Shown here piece after piece: positions 46,966 to 57,248 of a DNA stretch of 64,000 nucleotides. The notes under the pieces were generated by a model. That model did no database searches and was not told the origin of the DNA. It saw nothing but the letters and a program-made list of their open reading frames with translations. Made by a program: the position numbers and the translations under genes. The stretch comes from Azospirillum thermophilum. GTDB lineage: Bacteria > Pseudomonadota > Alphaproteobacteria > Azospirillales > Azospirillaceae. Numbering within the stretch: the first letter of the stretch is position 1; every line of letters starts with the position of its first letter. The DNA is taken from contig NZ_CP029352.1 of the NCBI RefSeq assembly GCF_003130795.1, forward strand, positions 722,001 to 786,000, read 5' to 3'.

Positions 46966-47826
46966 TCACACCGTGCCGGTGTCGCGGCCGACCGCAGCGG
47001 GATGAATGGCAGAAAAAGTGAGGAAAACCGCGGGCTTGGCTGGCCTGGACCCATGATCCGCGATACAATCGGCCATGCGCTTCGACCTCGACAACCTGCC
47101 CACTGATCCAGCCCTGCTGCAGCAGATGGTGCGCGATTTGGCCGAGGTCGTGGAGCGCCAGAAAGCCGATCTGGCGGAGTTGGAGGCTCTGCGTCAGCAG
47201 CTCCGGCAGATGCAGCGCACCGTCTTCGGGCGCCGCTCCGAACGGCTCGATCCCGATCAGCTCGATCTCGGGTTGGAGGAGCTGGAGGCGGACATCGCCC
47301 GGGTCGAGGCCAAACTCGCAGCCCCTGAACTGGAACCGTTGGCCCCTGCGGAACCACCCAGCCGTGGCCGCGACTTGCCCGATGATCTGCCACATCACGA
47401 TCTCACGCTCGAGCCGCCCGGGCTGGAGTCCGGCGCTGGTGTTTGCCCCTGCTGCGGCGGGGCTTTGCATGAGGCCAGCGAGACGGTGGCCCGGATGATC
47501 GACTACGTGCCGGCCCAGGTGCGGGTGCTGCGCATCCGCCGGCCCAAATACGCCTGCCGCGGCTGCGGCACGCTGCATCAGGCGCCGGCCCCGGAGAAAC
47601 CGATCGCTAGGGGGATGGCGACGCCGGCGATGCTGGCGCACGTCATCACCAGCCGCTACTGCGATCATCTGCCCTTCTACCGCCAGGCGCAGATCCTGGC
47701 CCGCAACGGCTTTCCTGTTGACCGCTCGGTTCTGGCGGGCTGGGCGGGACAGGCGTGTTGGTGGCTGGAGGCGCTGCATGAGGAGTTGGCCAAGGCCCTG
47801 TTCGCCTCGGCCAAGCTGTTCGCCGA

Positions 47827-47848
47827 GCCCGAAGGGCCAGCGAAGCTA
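47827..47848 (+). repeat. 22-nt double mini-hairpin insertion in tnpC (element B)
   Basis: GCCCGAAGGGC (stem GCCC, loop GAA) then CAGCGAAGCTA (stem AGC, loop GAA). 21 of 22 bases match the insertion in element A and the position in the gene is the same codon (GA|C, first predicted catalytic Asp). Confidence 0.88.
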
Positions 47849-48432
47849 CGACACGCCGATGCCGACGCTGGCGCCGGGAACCGGCCGGGTGAAGACCGGA
47901 CGGCTGTGGGCCTATGCCCGCGATGACCGGCCCTGGCAGGGGCTGGACCCGCCGGCGGTGATTTACGCCTACACCAGCGATCGCAAAGGCGAACGCCCAG
48001 CCGCCCACCTGCGGGAGTTCTGCGGGGTGCTGCAGGTGGACGGTTACGCCGGGTTCGAACGGCTGGCTGCCGGCAATCGGGTCGTGCTGGCGGCCTGCTG
48101 GAGCCATGCGCGTCGACGTTTCTACGACCTGGCCGAAAACGGTTCGCCGATCGCCGCCGAGGCACTTCGCCGCATTGCCCGGCTTTACGCGATTGAAGAG
48201 CGAATCCGTGGCCGCACGGCCGATGAGCGCCGGCAGCTTCGACAAGCCGAGGCAGCTTCCCAGGTGGCGGAACTGAAGGCGTGGCTGGAGCACGAACTTC
48301 CCCGCCTGCCGGGCCGCTCCAAGCTGGCCGAGGCGATCCGCTATGCGCTCGGCCGCTGGAAGGCGCTGTGCGTCTACCTGGATGACGGCCGTGATCTTGC
48401 CCCGGTTGGGTGGACACAGGTTCACGCAGATC

Positions 48433-49281
48433 TTAGCTCGGCCTGTTCGGGGTGATGTATCCGATGGCCGAGTGGGCGCGTTGGCGATTGTAGTAGGTTT
48501 CGATGTAGGCGAACACCTCCCGGCGCGCCTGGTCGCGGGTTTCGAACCGAGTACGATGGACCAACTCGACCTTGAGAGTGTGGAAGAAGCTCTCCATGGG
48601 AGCATTATCGTAGCAGCAGCCCTTGCGCGACATGGATTGCCGCATCCCGGCCGCCTGCAACAGGTCCCGGTAATCCCGGGAGGCATACTGACTGCCGCGA
48701 TCGGAATGCTGGATGAGGCCCACGGCTGGCCGTTGACGCTGGATGGCCATGACCAGGGCGGAGGTGGCGAGTTCGGCGCGCATATGGTCGCGCATCGCCC
48801 ATCCAACGATCTTCCGGGTCGCCAAGTCGAGGAGAGCCGCCAGATACAGCCAGCCTTCAGCGGTGGGCAGGTAGGTGATGTCGGCAAGCCAGACCCGGTT
48901 GGGCTCGGCTACCTGGAAGGCCTGGCCCAGCAGATCGGGAGCGACTGGCAGGCCATGGCGGCTGTCGGTCGTGACGGGCCGGAACCGGCGTGCGGCGGCA
49001 CCCCGGATGCCGTGCCGGCGCATCAGACGCGCCACCCGGCCCCGGCTGGCGGCGACGCCCTCCGCGCGGAGGGCTGCATGCACGCGCGGGCTGCCATAGC
49101 GGCCATGGTGGTGACCATGAACACGTCGGACCTCGACCAGAAGCTGTCGGTTGGCGGCGGCCCGCTGGCTTTCCGGCCGCCCACGCCACGCGTAGTAACC
49201 GCTGGCGGACACCTCGAGCACCGAGCACATAAGCCGGGTCGGGAACTCGTCCCGGTGGTCCTCAATGAAGCGGAACCTCAT
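48433..49281 (-). CDS. IS3-family transposase OrfB (copy 1, altered C-terminus)
   Basis: A 282-aa integrase-type (rve) transposase: WLADITYLPTAEGWLYLAAL (first Asp), HSDRGSQYASRDYRDL (second Asp), DNAPMESFFHTLKVEL (Glu). Its last residues (YITPNRPS) differ from copy 2 (YITPEQAELRSA) because a run at 48449-48452 has four G instead of five. Normally expressed as an OrfAB fusion by -1 frameshifting at the A-rich site TTTAAAAAAG (minus strand of 49311-49320). Confidence 0.92.
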   Translation of the reverse strand: MRFRFIEDHRDEFPTRLMCSVLEVSASGYYAWRGRPESQRAAANRQLLVEVRRVHGHHHGRYGSPRVHAALRAEGVAASRGRVARLMRRHGIRGAAARRFRPVTTDSRHGLPVAPDLLGQAFQVAEPNRVWLADITYLPTAEGWLYLAALLDLATRKIVGWAMRDHMRAELATSALVMAIQRQRPAVGLIQHSDRGSQYASRDYRDLLQAAGMRQSMSRKGCCYDNAPMESFFHTLKVELVHRTRFETRDQARREVFAYIETYYNRQRAHSAIGYITPNRPS

Positions 49282-49601
49282 CTCAGTGTTTCCGAGAAGA
49301 TGCTGATGGCCTTTTTTAAAATGTCGCGTTCCTGCCGGACGCGCTCCAGCTCGCGTCGCAGCCTCGCGATCTCCGCCGTCTGCTCATCCGGCTTGGCCGG
49401 CATGGCCGTGTCGGATACGGCAGGGGAACCAGACCGTGGGCGCGGCGGGTGGCCTTGGGCTACCCGCCGCCAGTTCCGCAGCACCGAGGCCTGCAGGCCC
49501 AACTCCCGCGCCACATGCTCCAGGGGCCGACCGCTCGCTTCCAGCAGGGCAACAGCCTCACGCTTGAACTCGTCCGTGAAGGATCGCCTCGTCTTCGTCA
49601 T
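49278..49601 (-). CDS. IS3-family OrfA (copy 1)
   Basis: A 107-aa HTH protein (TRRSFTDEFKREAVALLEAS; LGLQASVLRNWRRVA) with a leucine-zipper-like C-terminus (IARLRRELERVRQERDIL) for dimerisation. It ends 1-4 bp into the orfB start; the slippery A run sits near its 3' end. Identical in copy 2. Confidence 0.93.
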   Translation of the reverse strand: MTKTRRSFTDEFKREAVALLEASGRPLEHVARELGLQASVLRNWRRVAQGHPPRPRSGSPAVSDTAMPAKPDEQTAEIARLRRELERVRQERDILKKAISIFSETLR

Positions 49602-50099
49602 CAGACACCTTCCCGCTCCACTCGGAGCTTAGCTGAGATGTCCACCGAACCGAGGCAAGATCACCGGGTGGAGATGGATACCAACACGGTGGAGCGCTGC
49701 ATCAGACCGGTAGCCATCGGCCGGAAGAATAGCCTCTTCGCCGGCTCGGAGGGCGGTGGCCATCGCTGGGCGGTGATCGCCTCGCTGGTTGAGACCTGCA
49801 AGCTCAACGGCGTCGAGCCGTTCGCCTATCTGCGCGACGTCCTGGAGCGCATGGTGAACGGCTACTCCGCCGCACGCCTTGCCGATCTGCTCCCCTGGAA
49901 CTGGAAGCCCGCCGTCAACGCCTGATCCGGTGCGATCACGCTCCGCTTACGATGCATCCTTCTCGGCCAGTCAGCACGGATTTCCCTCTTGCGCCCGAGG
50001 GGCCGTCCACACATGGTTTCTTCGACGGTCAACGCTGTTCACCGGTATTTGGTGAAAGGGCCGTCCACCACATCACCTCACCTCACGGGTTGGGGCACG

Positions 50100-53000
50100 T
50101 CAGCCGAACCAGCGGCTGACGTCGCCGGTCCGGCCGAGGATGGTGACGCTGGAGCCGGGGCGCAGGTCCAGGATGGTGCTGCCACCCGACACCCGGGCCG
50201 ACGCGATCACCGTGGCGAGCCCGATCGACGGGTCCGACAGCGCCAGCCGGTCGACGCCCGGCACGAAGTCGGCCACCGCCACGGTGCCGGAGGCGGCGCC
50301 GAAAACGAAGAGGTCCGCTCCCTCGCCACCCCAGCCGATGTCGTTTCCCTGGTCGAGGAACAGCAGGTCGTCGCCATCCCCCCGACCAGAATGTCGGCCC
50401 CGGCTCCGCCAAAGATCGTGTCGTTGCCGGTGCCGCCGAACAGCGTGTCGTCGCCCTCGCCGCCGTCCAGCGCGTCGGCCCCGGAGCCGCCGTCGGCCAC
50501 GTCGTTGCCGCCGCCGAGCACCAGAAGGTCGCTGCCCGACCCGCCGAAGACCGTGTCGCTGCCGGCGCCGCCGAACAGCGTGTCGTCGCCCTCGCCGCCG
50601 TCCAGCGCGTCGGCCCCGAGCCCGCCGTCGGCCACGTCGTTGCCGCTGCCGAGCACCAGGATGTCGTCGCCCGCCCCGCCGAAGACGGTGTCGTCGCCCT
50701 CCTCGGCGAACAGCACGTCGTTGTCCTCGTTTCCGTCGGCCAGGTCGTTGCCGCCGCCGAGGGCGATGAGGTCGTTGCCGGTCCCGCCCGACACGGCGTC
50801 CGCGCCGGCACCGCCGGACAGCCGGTCCTCGCCGGAGCCGCCGAACAGGGTGTCCTCGCCCTCGCCGCCGTCGATGACGTCGTTCCCCGAACCGCCATCC
50901 AGCATGTCCAGGCCGCCGCCGCCGAAGACGGTGTCGTTGCCGGCGCCCATCCCGACCCTCTGCGCGGCATCGTCGCCGTAGAGCCGGTTGTCGCCCGCCC
51001 CGCCGGTGACGATGGCCGGCCCCATGACGAAGGCGAAGTCGATCTCGTCCAACTGCAGCACCGTCCCGACCGGCAGCCCGCCGGCGTCGATCAGCAGCGC
51101 CTCCGCAGCGCCGGTGCCGCGGAGCGCGACGGGGGCCGTCGCGCTGCCCTGCGGGGCGGTCGGCACGATGGAGCGCACGGTGAGACCGCTCGGCCCGGCC
51201 GGCGAGGCGAAGGCGGCGGCGATGGCCGCGGCCAGCCCGCTCCCGCCGCCGCTCGCGGCGACGCGTTCCTGCAGCACTCCCGCCAGGACCGCGGCCGCCT
51301 GCGCCGGGGTCTGCGGCGCCTCCGGCCCGGTCGCCGTCAGGGACAGCCCCGCCGGCAGCGCCGCGGCCAGCAGCGGCGTCGTGCCGTCCGACGCGGTCCC
51401 GCCGGTCAGGGACAGCGGCACCGGCGCCGTGCCGCCGGGGGGAACCGCAACGCTGAGCGTCTGCCGGCCGGCGGCGTCGGTCGTCATCTCGACCGCCGCC
51501 TGCGGGCCGTTGCCGTCCCCCACCGCCAGGAAGCGGGAGACCACGTCCGTCGCCGCCGAGGTGGTGCCGCTGGACGGATCGACCGCCACCAGCAGGAAGT
51601 CGTTGTAGCCGCCGGAGGCCAGCGGCACGGACAGGCTGAAGGCGGTCTCCCCCGCAGCCAGCGTGACGGATCCCGCCAGGGCCTCGCCGCTGTCCAGCCG
51701 GCCGTTGTTGTCGGCGTCACGGTAGACCTCCACCCGCGATCCGGCGGCGGCGCTGCCGGTCAGCCGGACGGCCGTGGCGTCATAGGTGACAGCGCCCAGC
51801 GCCGGGGCGGGCATGCCGACGACGAGGCGCGCCGTCGATGGGGCGGAGTTCAGGCTGCCCACCGCCGCGTCCACCAGAACATAGGTGACGGTCGCGGTGC
51901 CGAGATGGCCGGCGGCCGGCGTGAAGCGCAGGTCGGCGCCGCCGGCCGCCAGGGGCAGCACCGTCCCGGCCGGCCCCAGCAGGATGGCGGACCCGTCGGC
52001 CGCGGCGAGCGTGCCGCCGCTCACCGCCAGGATGCGCATGCCGGCGGGCGGCACGCCGTCCGGATCGCTCAGCACGGCCGGCGCGATGCGCAGGTTGGCG
52101 GCGGCCGGCCGGCTGTCGCGGATGACCGCGGCGGCCCCGCCGTCCGGGGCGGTCGCCGCCACGTCGCCGCCCGCCGCCGGCAGGGCGGCGACCGGCAGGG
52201 TCAGGGTGCCGCTGCGGTCCGGCAGGGCGGGATCGGCGAAGTCGGCCTCCAGCCGGATGGTCGCCACGGTGGCGCCGGGGACGGGCGTCATCGTCAGGGT
52301 CGCCAGGACCCGGCCGACCGCGCTAGCGGCCCCGCCCAGCGCCATCGCGCCGTTGCCGAGGTCGGTGACCTGCACCCCGGCGACGGCGGACAGGGCCAGG
52401 ACGGCGCCGGCCGGCGTCAGCCGCACCGTCACCTGCCCGTCGTCCGGGTTCTCCAGCCGCAGGCCGGACAGTGCGGCCGTCTGCCCGACGATCAGCGCGT
52501 CCAGCCGCGGCAGGGTCAGGGAGGTGCCGTTCAGCAGGGCGAAGCTGGCGCTCGCGGTGGCCGGAACGGTGCGGGCGTCGCCATCCTCCACCCGGGCCGT
52601 CAGGGTGGCGGTTCCGGCCGTGCCCGCGGTGAAGCCGAGGGTGGCGAGGGTGGCGTTGATCGCGGCGGCCGGCCCGCCGATGGTCAGGCCGCCGGCCCCG
52701 TCGGCGGTCACCGCCGCCCCGGCCGCCGCCGCGGCCGACAGGGTGCCGCCGGTGACGCCCAGCCGCAGGGTCAGGCTGTCCCCGTCGGCGTCCGCCACGC
52801 TCAATCCCGGCAGGAGCGCCGTCGTGCCGGCCAGCATGTTGGGCAGCGCCGGCAGGGTCACGGTCGGGGAATTCAGCAGCGTCAGCGCGATGCTGCCGCC
52901 GGCGTCCGGCGTCGCGGGATCGCCGTCGGAGACGGTGACGCCGATCGAGGCGGCGGTCCGCCCGGCCGTCCCGGTGAAGCCCAGCGTCGCCAGCGAGGCG

Positions 53001-54805
53001 TTGACCTGCGCCACGCTGCCGCTCACCGTCGTGACGCCGGCCAGGGTGGCGACGGTGGCCGGTCCGCCCACGGTCAGGCTGCCGTTGAGCGGCGTCAGGG
53101 TCACGGTGACGGCCGCGCTGTCCCCGTCGGCGACGGACAGGCCGGGGATCGCGGTCGGGCTGCCGGCCAGCAGGGTCAGGGAGGCCGGCGCGCTCAGCCG
53201 CGGATCGACCGGGTCCTCGTTGCGGATGGTGCCGGTGGCGGAGGCGGTGGCGATGACGGCGCCGCCCGGGTTGGACAGGGTGACGGTGAAGCCTTCGTCG
53301 CTCTCCACGGCCGTGTCGCCGGCGACCTGGACGGTGATGGTCTTGCTGGTCTCTCCCGGCGCGAAGCTGACCGTGCCGGAGGGCAGAACGCCACCGGTGA
53401 AGTCCGCGGCGTCGGCCGCGCTCGGACCGCTTCCGGTCACCGCATAGGCGACCGAGGAACTGCCGGTGGTGTCGCCGGAGCGGGTGACGGTGAAGGTGAA
53501 GGCAGTCGGTCCGTTGTCGCCTTCCGCCTTGGAGGCATCGGCGGCGGCGATGGTCAGGACGGCGGTCGCTCGGGTGTCCGACAGCAGGACCGGCGGCGCC
53601 GTCCCGAAGCGGGCGAACTCGACGCCGGTCAGCGTGGTGGTTCCGCTGCTGCCAACCACCCGGACGGTACCGTCCGCTTCCACTGTGACGGTGTAGGCCG
53701 AGCGCTCGCCATCGAAGACCGCAATGTCGGTGCCGGCGCCACCCTGCAGAACGTCGTTGCCCGGCCCGCCGACCAGGCTGTCGTCGCCGTCGCCGCCGTC
53801 CAGCGTGTCGTCGCCGTCCTCGCCGTACAGCGTGTCGTTGCCCTCGTCGCCATAGAGCTGGTCCTTGCCGGTCCAGCCGTACAGCACATCGTCGCCGAGG
53901 TTGCCGTGGAGCAGGTCGTCGCCGCCCTGCCCGAACAGGGCATCGTTGCCCTCCATGCCGTAGACCCGGTCGTCGCCGTCGAGCGCGAAGATGGTGTCCG
54001 CCCCGGCGAGCCCGACCAGAAGGTCGCTGTCCATGGTGGGGGCCAGATTGACGCCCAGTACCGAGAGATGGACCTGCGGGTCGCTGCCGAAGCGGACATA
54101 TTCGACGTCATGCAGGCTGTCGACGCCGTCGGGCTTGTAGACCAGATAGTCGGTCGGCCCCGGCCGGAGAATGAGATAGGAGGTCCAGGGGCCGGCATAA
54201 ACGACGACGTCGTCTCCGGCGCCGCCGTCCAGCGTGTCGTTGCCGCTGCCGCTGTCCAGCGTGTCATTGCCGTCACCGCCGAACAGCTGGTCGTGGTCGG
54301 CACCGCCCTGCAGCAGATCGTTGCCCGCGCCGCCATACAGCCAGTCGCGGCCGGCGTTGCCGGTCAGCGTGTCGTCCCCGCCGTTGCCGACGATCAGGTC
54401 GCTGGAGCTGTTGCCGGTCAGCGTATCGTTGACCGCCCCTCCGATCAGGCCTGGCGCATAATCAAGAGTCAGAAAATTGACGTTTTGATCAGAAAAATAG
54501 TACTTATCCGTTAGCAGATAGTACCAGTTGTCCAAAGCGGCAAGAGGATCGCTACCTCCCTCCTTGACCCTAAGCACCAATCCGCCATCATAGAAGCCAA
54601 AGTAGTAGGTCGTCGACCAGCCGCTGGGAGCATTCTGAAGCGACACCCTCTCGTCGTAGCGGAACACGCCGTCATCGGTGGTGCCAGCCCGCTCCAAGAT
54701 AGTGAAGCCGTTTTGCCGGGCTCCAGTTCTGTTTGGCGTGATTGTGGCGATGCCATTTCTATAATTTATATCGTAAACGTAAAGACCAGTAAAGGATGCA
54801 ACCAT
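50100..54805 (-). CDS. RTX/Calx-beta secreted calcium-binding protein (one frame break near 3' end)
   Basis: About 1568 aa when one base is restored. Order: short N-terminal region (1-110), RTX nonapeptide repeats GGxGxD (about 110-220 and 265-365), a Calx-beta domain (about 410-520), a long series of Ala/Val/Gly-rich cadherin-like modules (about 530-1300) and a second RTX block (about 1330-1500). The tail DFVPGVDRLALSDPSIGLAT with ILDLRPGSSV fits a type I secretion signal. A C run at 50378-50383 has six where seven are needed; otherwise the frame stops at 50207. It is probably exported by a type I system, which is not in the window. Role (adhesin or surface layer) is inference. Confidence 0.85.
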
Positions 54806-55524
54806 ATATCATCACCGTCTGTTTTTTTGACGACAGGTCTTATTTCCATCAAGGAGCAACGATTTGTTTTCTTTTTATTTTATGGATTGCTTAGAGCGTT
54901 ACGCTGAATTGGTGCCGGAAAACACAAGATTTATTTCCTCCCTCTAAGGCGTTATTCGGAGGGTGGAAGCTGTGCCGACAGCAGATCTAGCTCAGGGTAG
55001 CCCGCTGCCATATCCGATCGAAAAGGCCGCAGCCACACGCTTTTCACGGGAAACCGGGAGTGTGTCATGCTGTTCTGATCGGTGTCGAGAAAGACTCCAT
55101 TGCTCGGGAAGGACCTGCGAGTCCTTGAGCGTGGGTTTTGTAGACCGTAATGACGATTATTACCGCTCGTTCCGAAATTGCGCGCGGCGCCACCAAACCT
55201 AAGAGCAGTGGCCAACGCTTCCCTCAAACATGCCGGACACGATGGTGTCCATGGGTCCTCTAGGGGCCGATACGACCAGCATTGACCGTCATCTGGACTT
55301 CAAATCCGCCTTCCCGTTTGCGAGCGTGTTGAGACAGGATGTCACCTCCGCGCCTGCGCTGCTCCATATGCTTGCTTAAGGTCAGTGTAGTAGCTCAGGA
55401 TTGCACAAGTCCAGGTGGCGTCGTTGCCGAATTGTAGCCAAATGCGACAAAGTGCCGCTGGACTCTGTTATAAAATCCTAACATTTAATTATATTCGCAG
55501 CCGCTTGCCTGAGGCGCCTTCAGC
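54806..55524. other. Gene-free, AT-rich stretch upstream of the RTX gene
   Basis: About 720 bp with no convincing gene on either strand. It is richer in A/T than its surroundings (for example 54818-54890), so it likely holds the RTX gene promoter. I see no repeat or IS end before the inverted repeat at 55525. Confidence 0.4.
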
Positions 55525-55539
55525 GGCTCTGTTGCAAAG

Positions 55540-55818
55540 TTGGCCGGCACGCGGCGGAATGGCTGGACGCTGTTGGGAGCCAAGCCGTGTCGGCCTATTA
55601 AGGGGCGCCACTTCGAGGGTGAGATCGTGCTCTGGGCGGTGCGCTGGTACTGCCGATACGGCATCAGCTACCGTGATCTCGAGCAGATGATGGCCGAGCG
55701 CGGCGTCACGGTCGATCATTCAACGATCTACCGCTGGGTGCAGAAGTACGCGCCGGAGATCGAGAAGCGGCTACGCTGGCAGTGGCGCTGCACACGGTCA
55801 ACCAGCTGGCGGGTCGAC
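55540..55818 (+). pseudogene. IS6-family transposase, N-terminal fragment
   Basis: About 90 residues: [60 protein letters not shown] and STSWRVD, ending exactly where the first catalytic Asp region (RVDETY) should continue. The break at about 55819 is the junction with the rplB fragment. No active site beyond the first Asp remains. Confidence 0.88.
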
Positions 55819-55822
55819 AGAC

Positions 55823-56002
55823 GCGCTTGTGACCGCCGCCCATCCGGCGCGCGGTGATGCGGCCGGTGTTGTTGCGGCCACCGGACTTGGTCAGGCCCTG
55901 GGTGAGGGTCTTGACCGGCTTGCCCTTCCACAGCTCCGAGCGGTCGACGATGACCAGCTGGCGGAGCGACGGCGTAATCGGGCGGTATTGCTTCAGAGCC
56001 AT
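55823..56002 (-). pseudogene. rplB: Ribosomal protein L2, first 60 codons only
   Basis: [20 protein letters not shown] through [15 protein letters not shown] is an unmistakable L2 N-terminus. The protein should be about 275 aa; it stops at the junction with the IS6 fragment. It follows rplW with a 16-bp gap that includes a ribosome site, as in the S10 operon. As truncated it cannot supply L2, so another copy must exist elsewhere. Confidence 0.93.
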
Positions 56003-56018
56003 CGGATCACACTCCCGC

Positions 56019-56336
56019 TCAGATGCCCGTGGTCACGTCGATCTTGTTACCCTCGGCGAGGGTGACGACGGCCTTCTTGAAGTCCGAGCGACGGCCGATG
56101 GTGCCGCGGAAACGCTTGGTCTTGCCCTTGGTGATCAGGGTGTTGACCGCGGTAACCTTCACATTGAACAGGCCCTCGACGGCCGCCTTGATCTCCGGCG
56201 TGGAGGCCATCAGCGGAACGCGGAAGGTGACCTGGTTATGCTCCGAGGCCATCGTCGACTTCTCGGTGATGACAGGAGCCAGAATCAGATCGTACATCCG
56301 CTCCCGGCTCACCGCAGGTTTCGACTGCTTGCTCAT
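56019..56336 (-). CDS. rplW: Ribosomal protein L23, apparently intact extra copy
   Basis: A 105-aa protein ([60 protein letters not shown]). L23 sits at the peptide exit tunnel and docks trigger factor and SRP. The gene looks complete, with start and stop, but rplD is missing upstream, rplB is truncated downstream and the surroundings are transposon debris. It is probably a duplicated piece of the chromosomal operon. Whether it is expressed is unknown. Confidence 0.93.
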   Translation of the reverse strand: MSKQSKPAVSRERMYDLILAPVITEKSTMASEHNQVTFRVPLMASTPEIKAAVEGLFNVKVTAVNTLITKGKTKRFRGTIGRRSDFKKAVVTLAEGNKIDVTTGI

Positions 56337-56341
56337 TTCAG

Positions 56342-56449
56342 ATGCGGGGCGAGGCGCGCCTCGTCGAACGCGCCTTCAACGTCGGACCCTGCGTGCTCAC
56401 CGAGGCCGTACAGTTCATCAGCCAGCAGCTCGAACCCCAGGACGCATAG
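56342..56449 (+). other. Short unassigned frame next to the rplW segment
   Basis: 35 residues ([20 protein letters not shown], then EAVQFISQQLEPQDA). It could be the C-terminal scrap of a transposase, but I cannot place it in a family. Confidence 0.3.
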
Positions 56450-56511
56450 CGTCGGCGGTGATGCCCGTAATCATCATCTCGCGCCTGCCGACAAACTATG
56501 CAACAGAGCCC

Positions 56512-56961
56512 ATCAATATGCTGAACAAGGTGCCAAAGACGCACCAGCCGGCGATGAAGACCGACCTGAAGGAGATCTGGATGGCGGCCGATCGCGCCTC
56601 GGCCACGGCGGCGCCGACCACCTTCGAGAAGAGATACCCGGCCAAGGACGCCAAGGCGGTGGACTGTCTGAGCAGGGACCGCGACGCGCTGCTCGCCTTC
56701 TACGCTTTCCCCGCTGAGCACTGGGCCCGTGCGGGCGCCAATCCGATCGAAAGCGTGTTGGGCATGGTCCGGCACCGCACGGTGCGGGCCAAGGGGGCGC
56801 TGCCGCAGGACACTGCCAAGCTGATGGTCTTCAAGCTGATCTCCGCCGCCAAGACCTGGCGCCGGCTGAACGGCGAAACCCTGTTGCCCAAGGTGATCCG
56901 AGGCGTCACCTTCCGCGACGGCGTCGAGGTCACCGACGCCACGGCACAGGACGCCGCCTGA
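56512..56961 (+). pseudogene. IS256-family transposase, C-terminal remnant
   Basis: About 150 residues: KTDLKEIWMAADRASATAAP, CLSRDRDALLAFYAFPAEHW, ANPIESVLGMVRHRTVRAKG and FKLISAAKTWRRLNGETLLP match the last third of Mutator/IS256 transposases, including the catalytic Glu (NPIES). The N-terminal two thirds are missing; the break coincides with the IS6-type end at 56510. It differs from the other IS256 scrap at 31242. 56962-57209 has no gene. Confidence 0.88.
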
Positions 56962-57248
56962 CCAGGCCATCACCCAAGTTCCTCCATGGCGCAGTTGGCC
57001 ATGCACGCGCTTGAGTTCGACGGTCTGGTCCTTGCCCGTAAATGCTGGCCCGCCGGCAACAGGCACTGAGGCTGGATGCGTCGGCCAGCCCGCGTCGGTA
57101 CGGCTGAACTGACTACAGAGTTTCTGGGACCGGCCCAGCCGGCTAAGCCGACTAGAAACAGCACCCAAGTTTCTGTTAGAAATCCTGTTACAATTTTCGT
57201 TCATTACGGCTAATCGATTGATTTATATAGGAAATTCCTCATCCGAAC

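Larger units (their letters stand above)
48397..49658 (-). mobile_element. IS3-family element, copy 1
   Basis: 1262 bp. Ends TTGCCCCGGTTGGGTGGACA and, on the other strand, TTGCCTCGGTTCGGTGGACA. Flanked by GATC at 48393-48396 and 49659-49662, a 4-bp target duplication within IS66 tnpC. A second copy at 59646-60908 differs by one substitution and one G in a run. Confidence 0.93.
47075..49925 (+). pseudogene. tnpC: IS66 transposase TnpC of element B, interrupted
   Basis: N-terminal part MRFDLDNLPTDPALLQQMVR with coiled coil, RTVFGRRSERLDPDQLDLGL, zinc-ribbon-like CPCCGGALHEAS and RPKYACRGCGTLHQAPAPEK. The 22-nt insertion at 47827-47848 shifts the frame; removal gives LFADDTPMPTLAPGTGRVKT. The middle part continues to LCVYLDDGRD at 48396, where an IS3-type element enters. 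After it, RVEMDTNTVERCIRPVAIGR and the C-terminus run from 49663 to 49925. Apart from these two insertions the frame is intact. Confidence 0.9.
47075..49950 (+). mobile_element. IS66-family element B, partial and interrupted
   Basis: Only tnpC and a right inverted repeat (ending CTCCGCTTAC at 49950) are present; tnpA, tnpB and a left GTAAGC end are not seen upstream. It is interrupted by an IS3-type element at 48397-49658. It differs clearly in sequence from element A. Confidence 0.75.
55525..56510. mobile_element. IS6-type ends enclosing a ribosomal gene fragment
   Basis: GGCTCTGTTGCAAAGTT (55525-55541) and, inverted, AACTATGCAACAGAGCC (56494-56510) match 16 of 17. Between them: the N-terminal part of an IS6 transposase, then rplB' and rplW on the other strand, then a short unassigned frame. 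No 8-bp target duplication is present. The structure looks like a decayed IS6-type transposon carrying host DNA. Confidence 0.7.

Noticed and set aside
51905..54514. Plus-strand frames of 520 and 869 codons opposite the RTX gene
   Set aside because: Shadows of the repetitive RTX coding sequence; no domain and biased composition.
54963..55202. 79-codon frame upstream of the RTX gene
   Set aside because: No ribosome site or recognisable features; probably chance.
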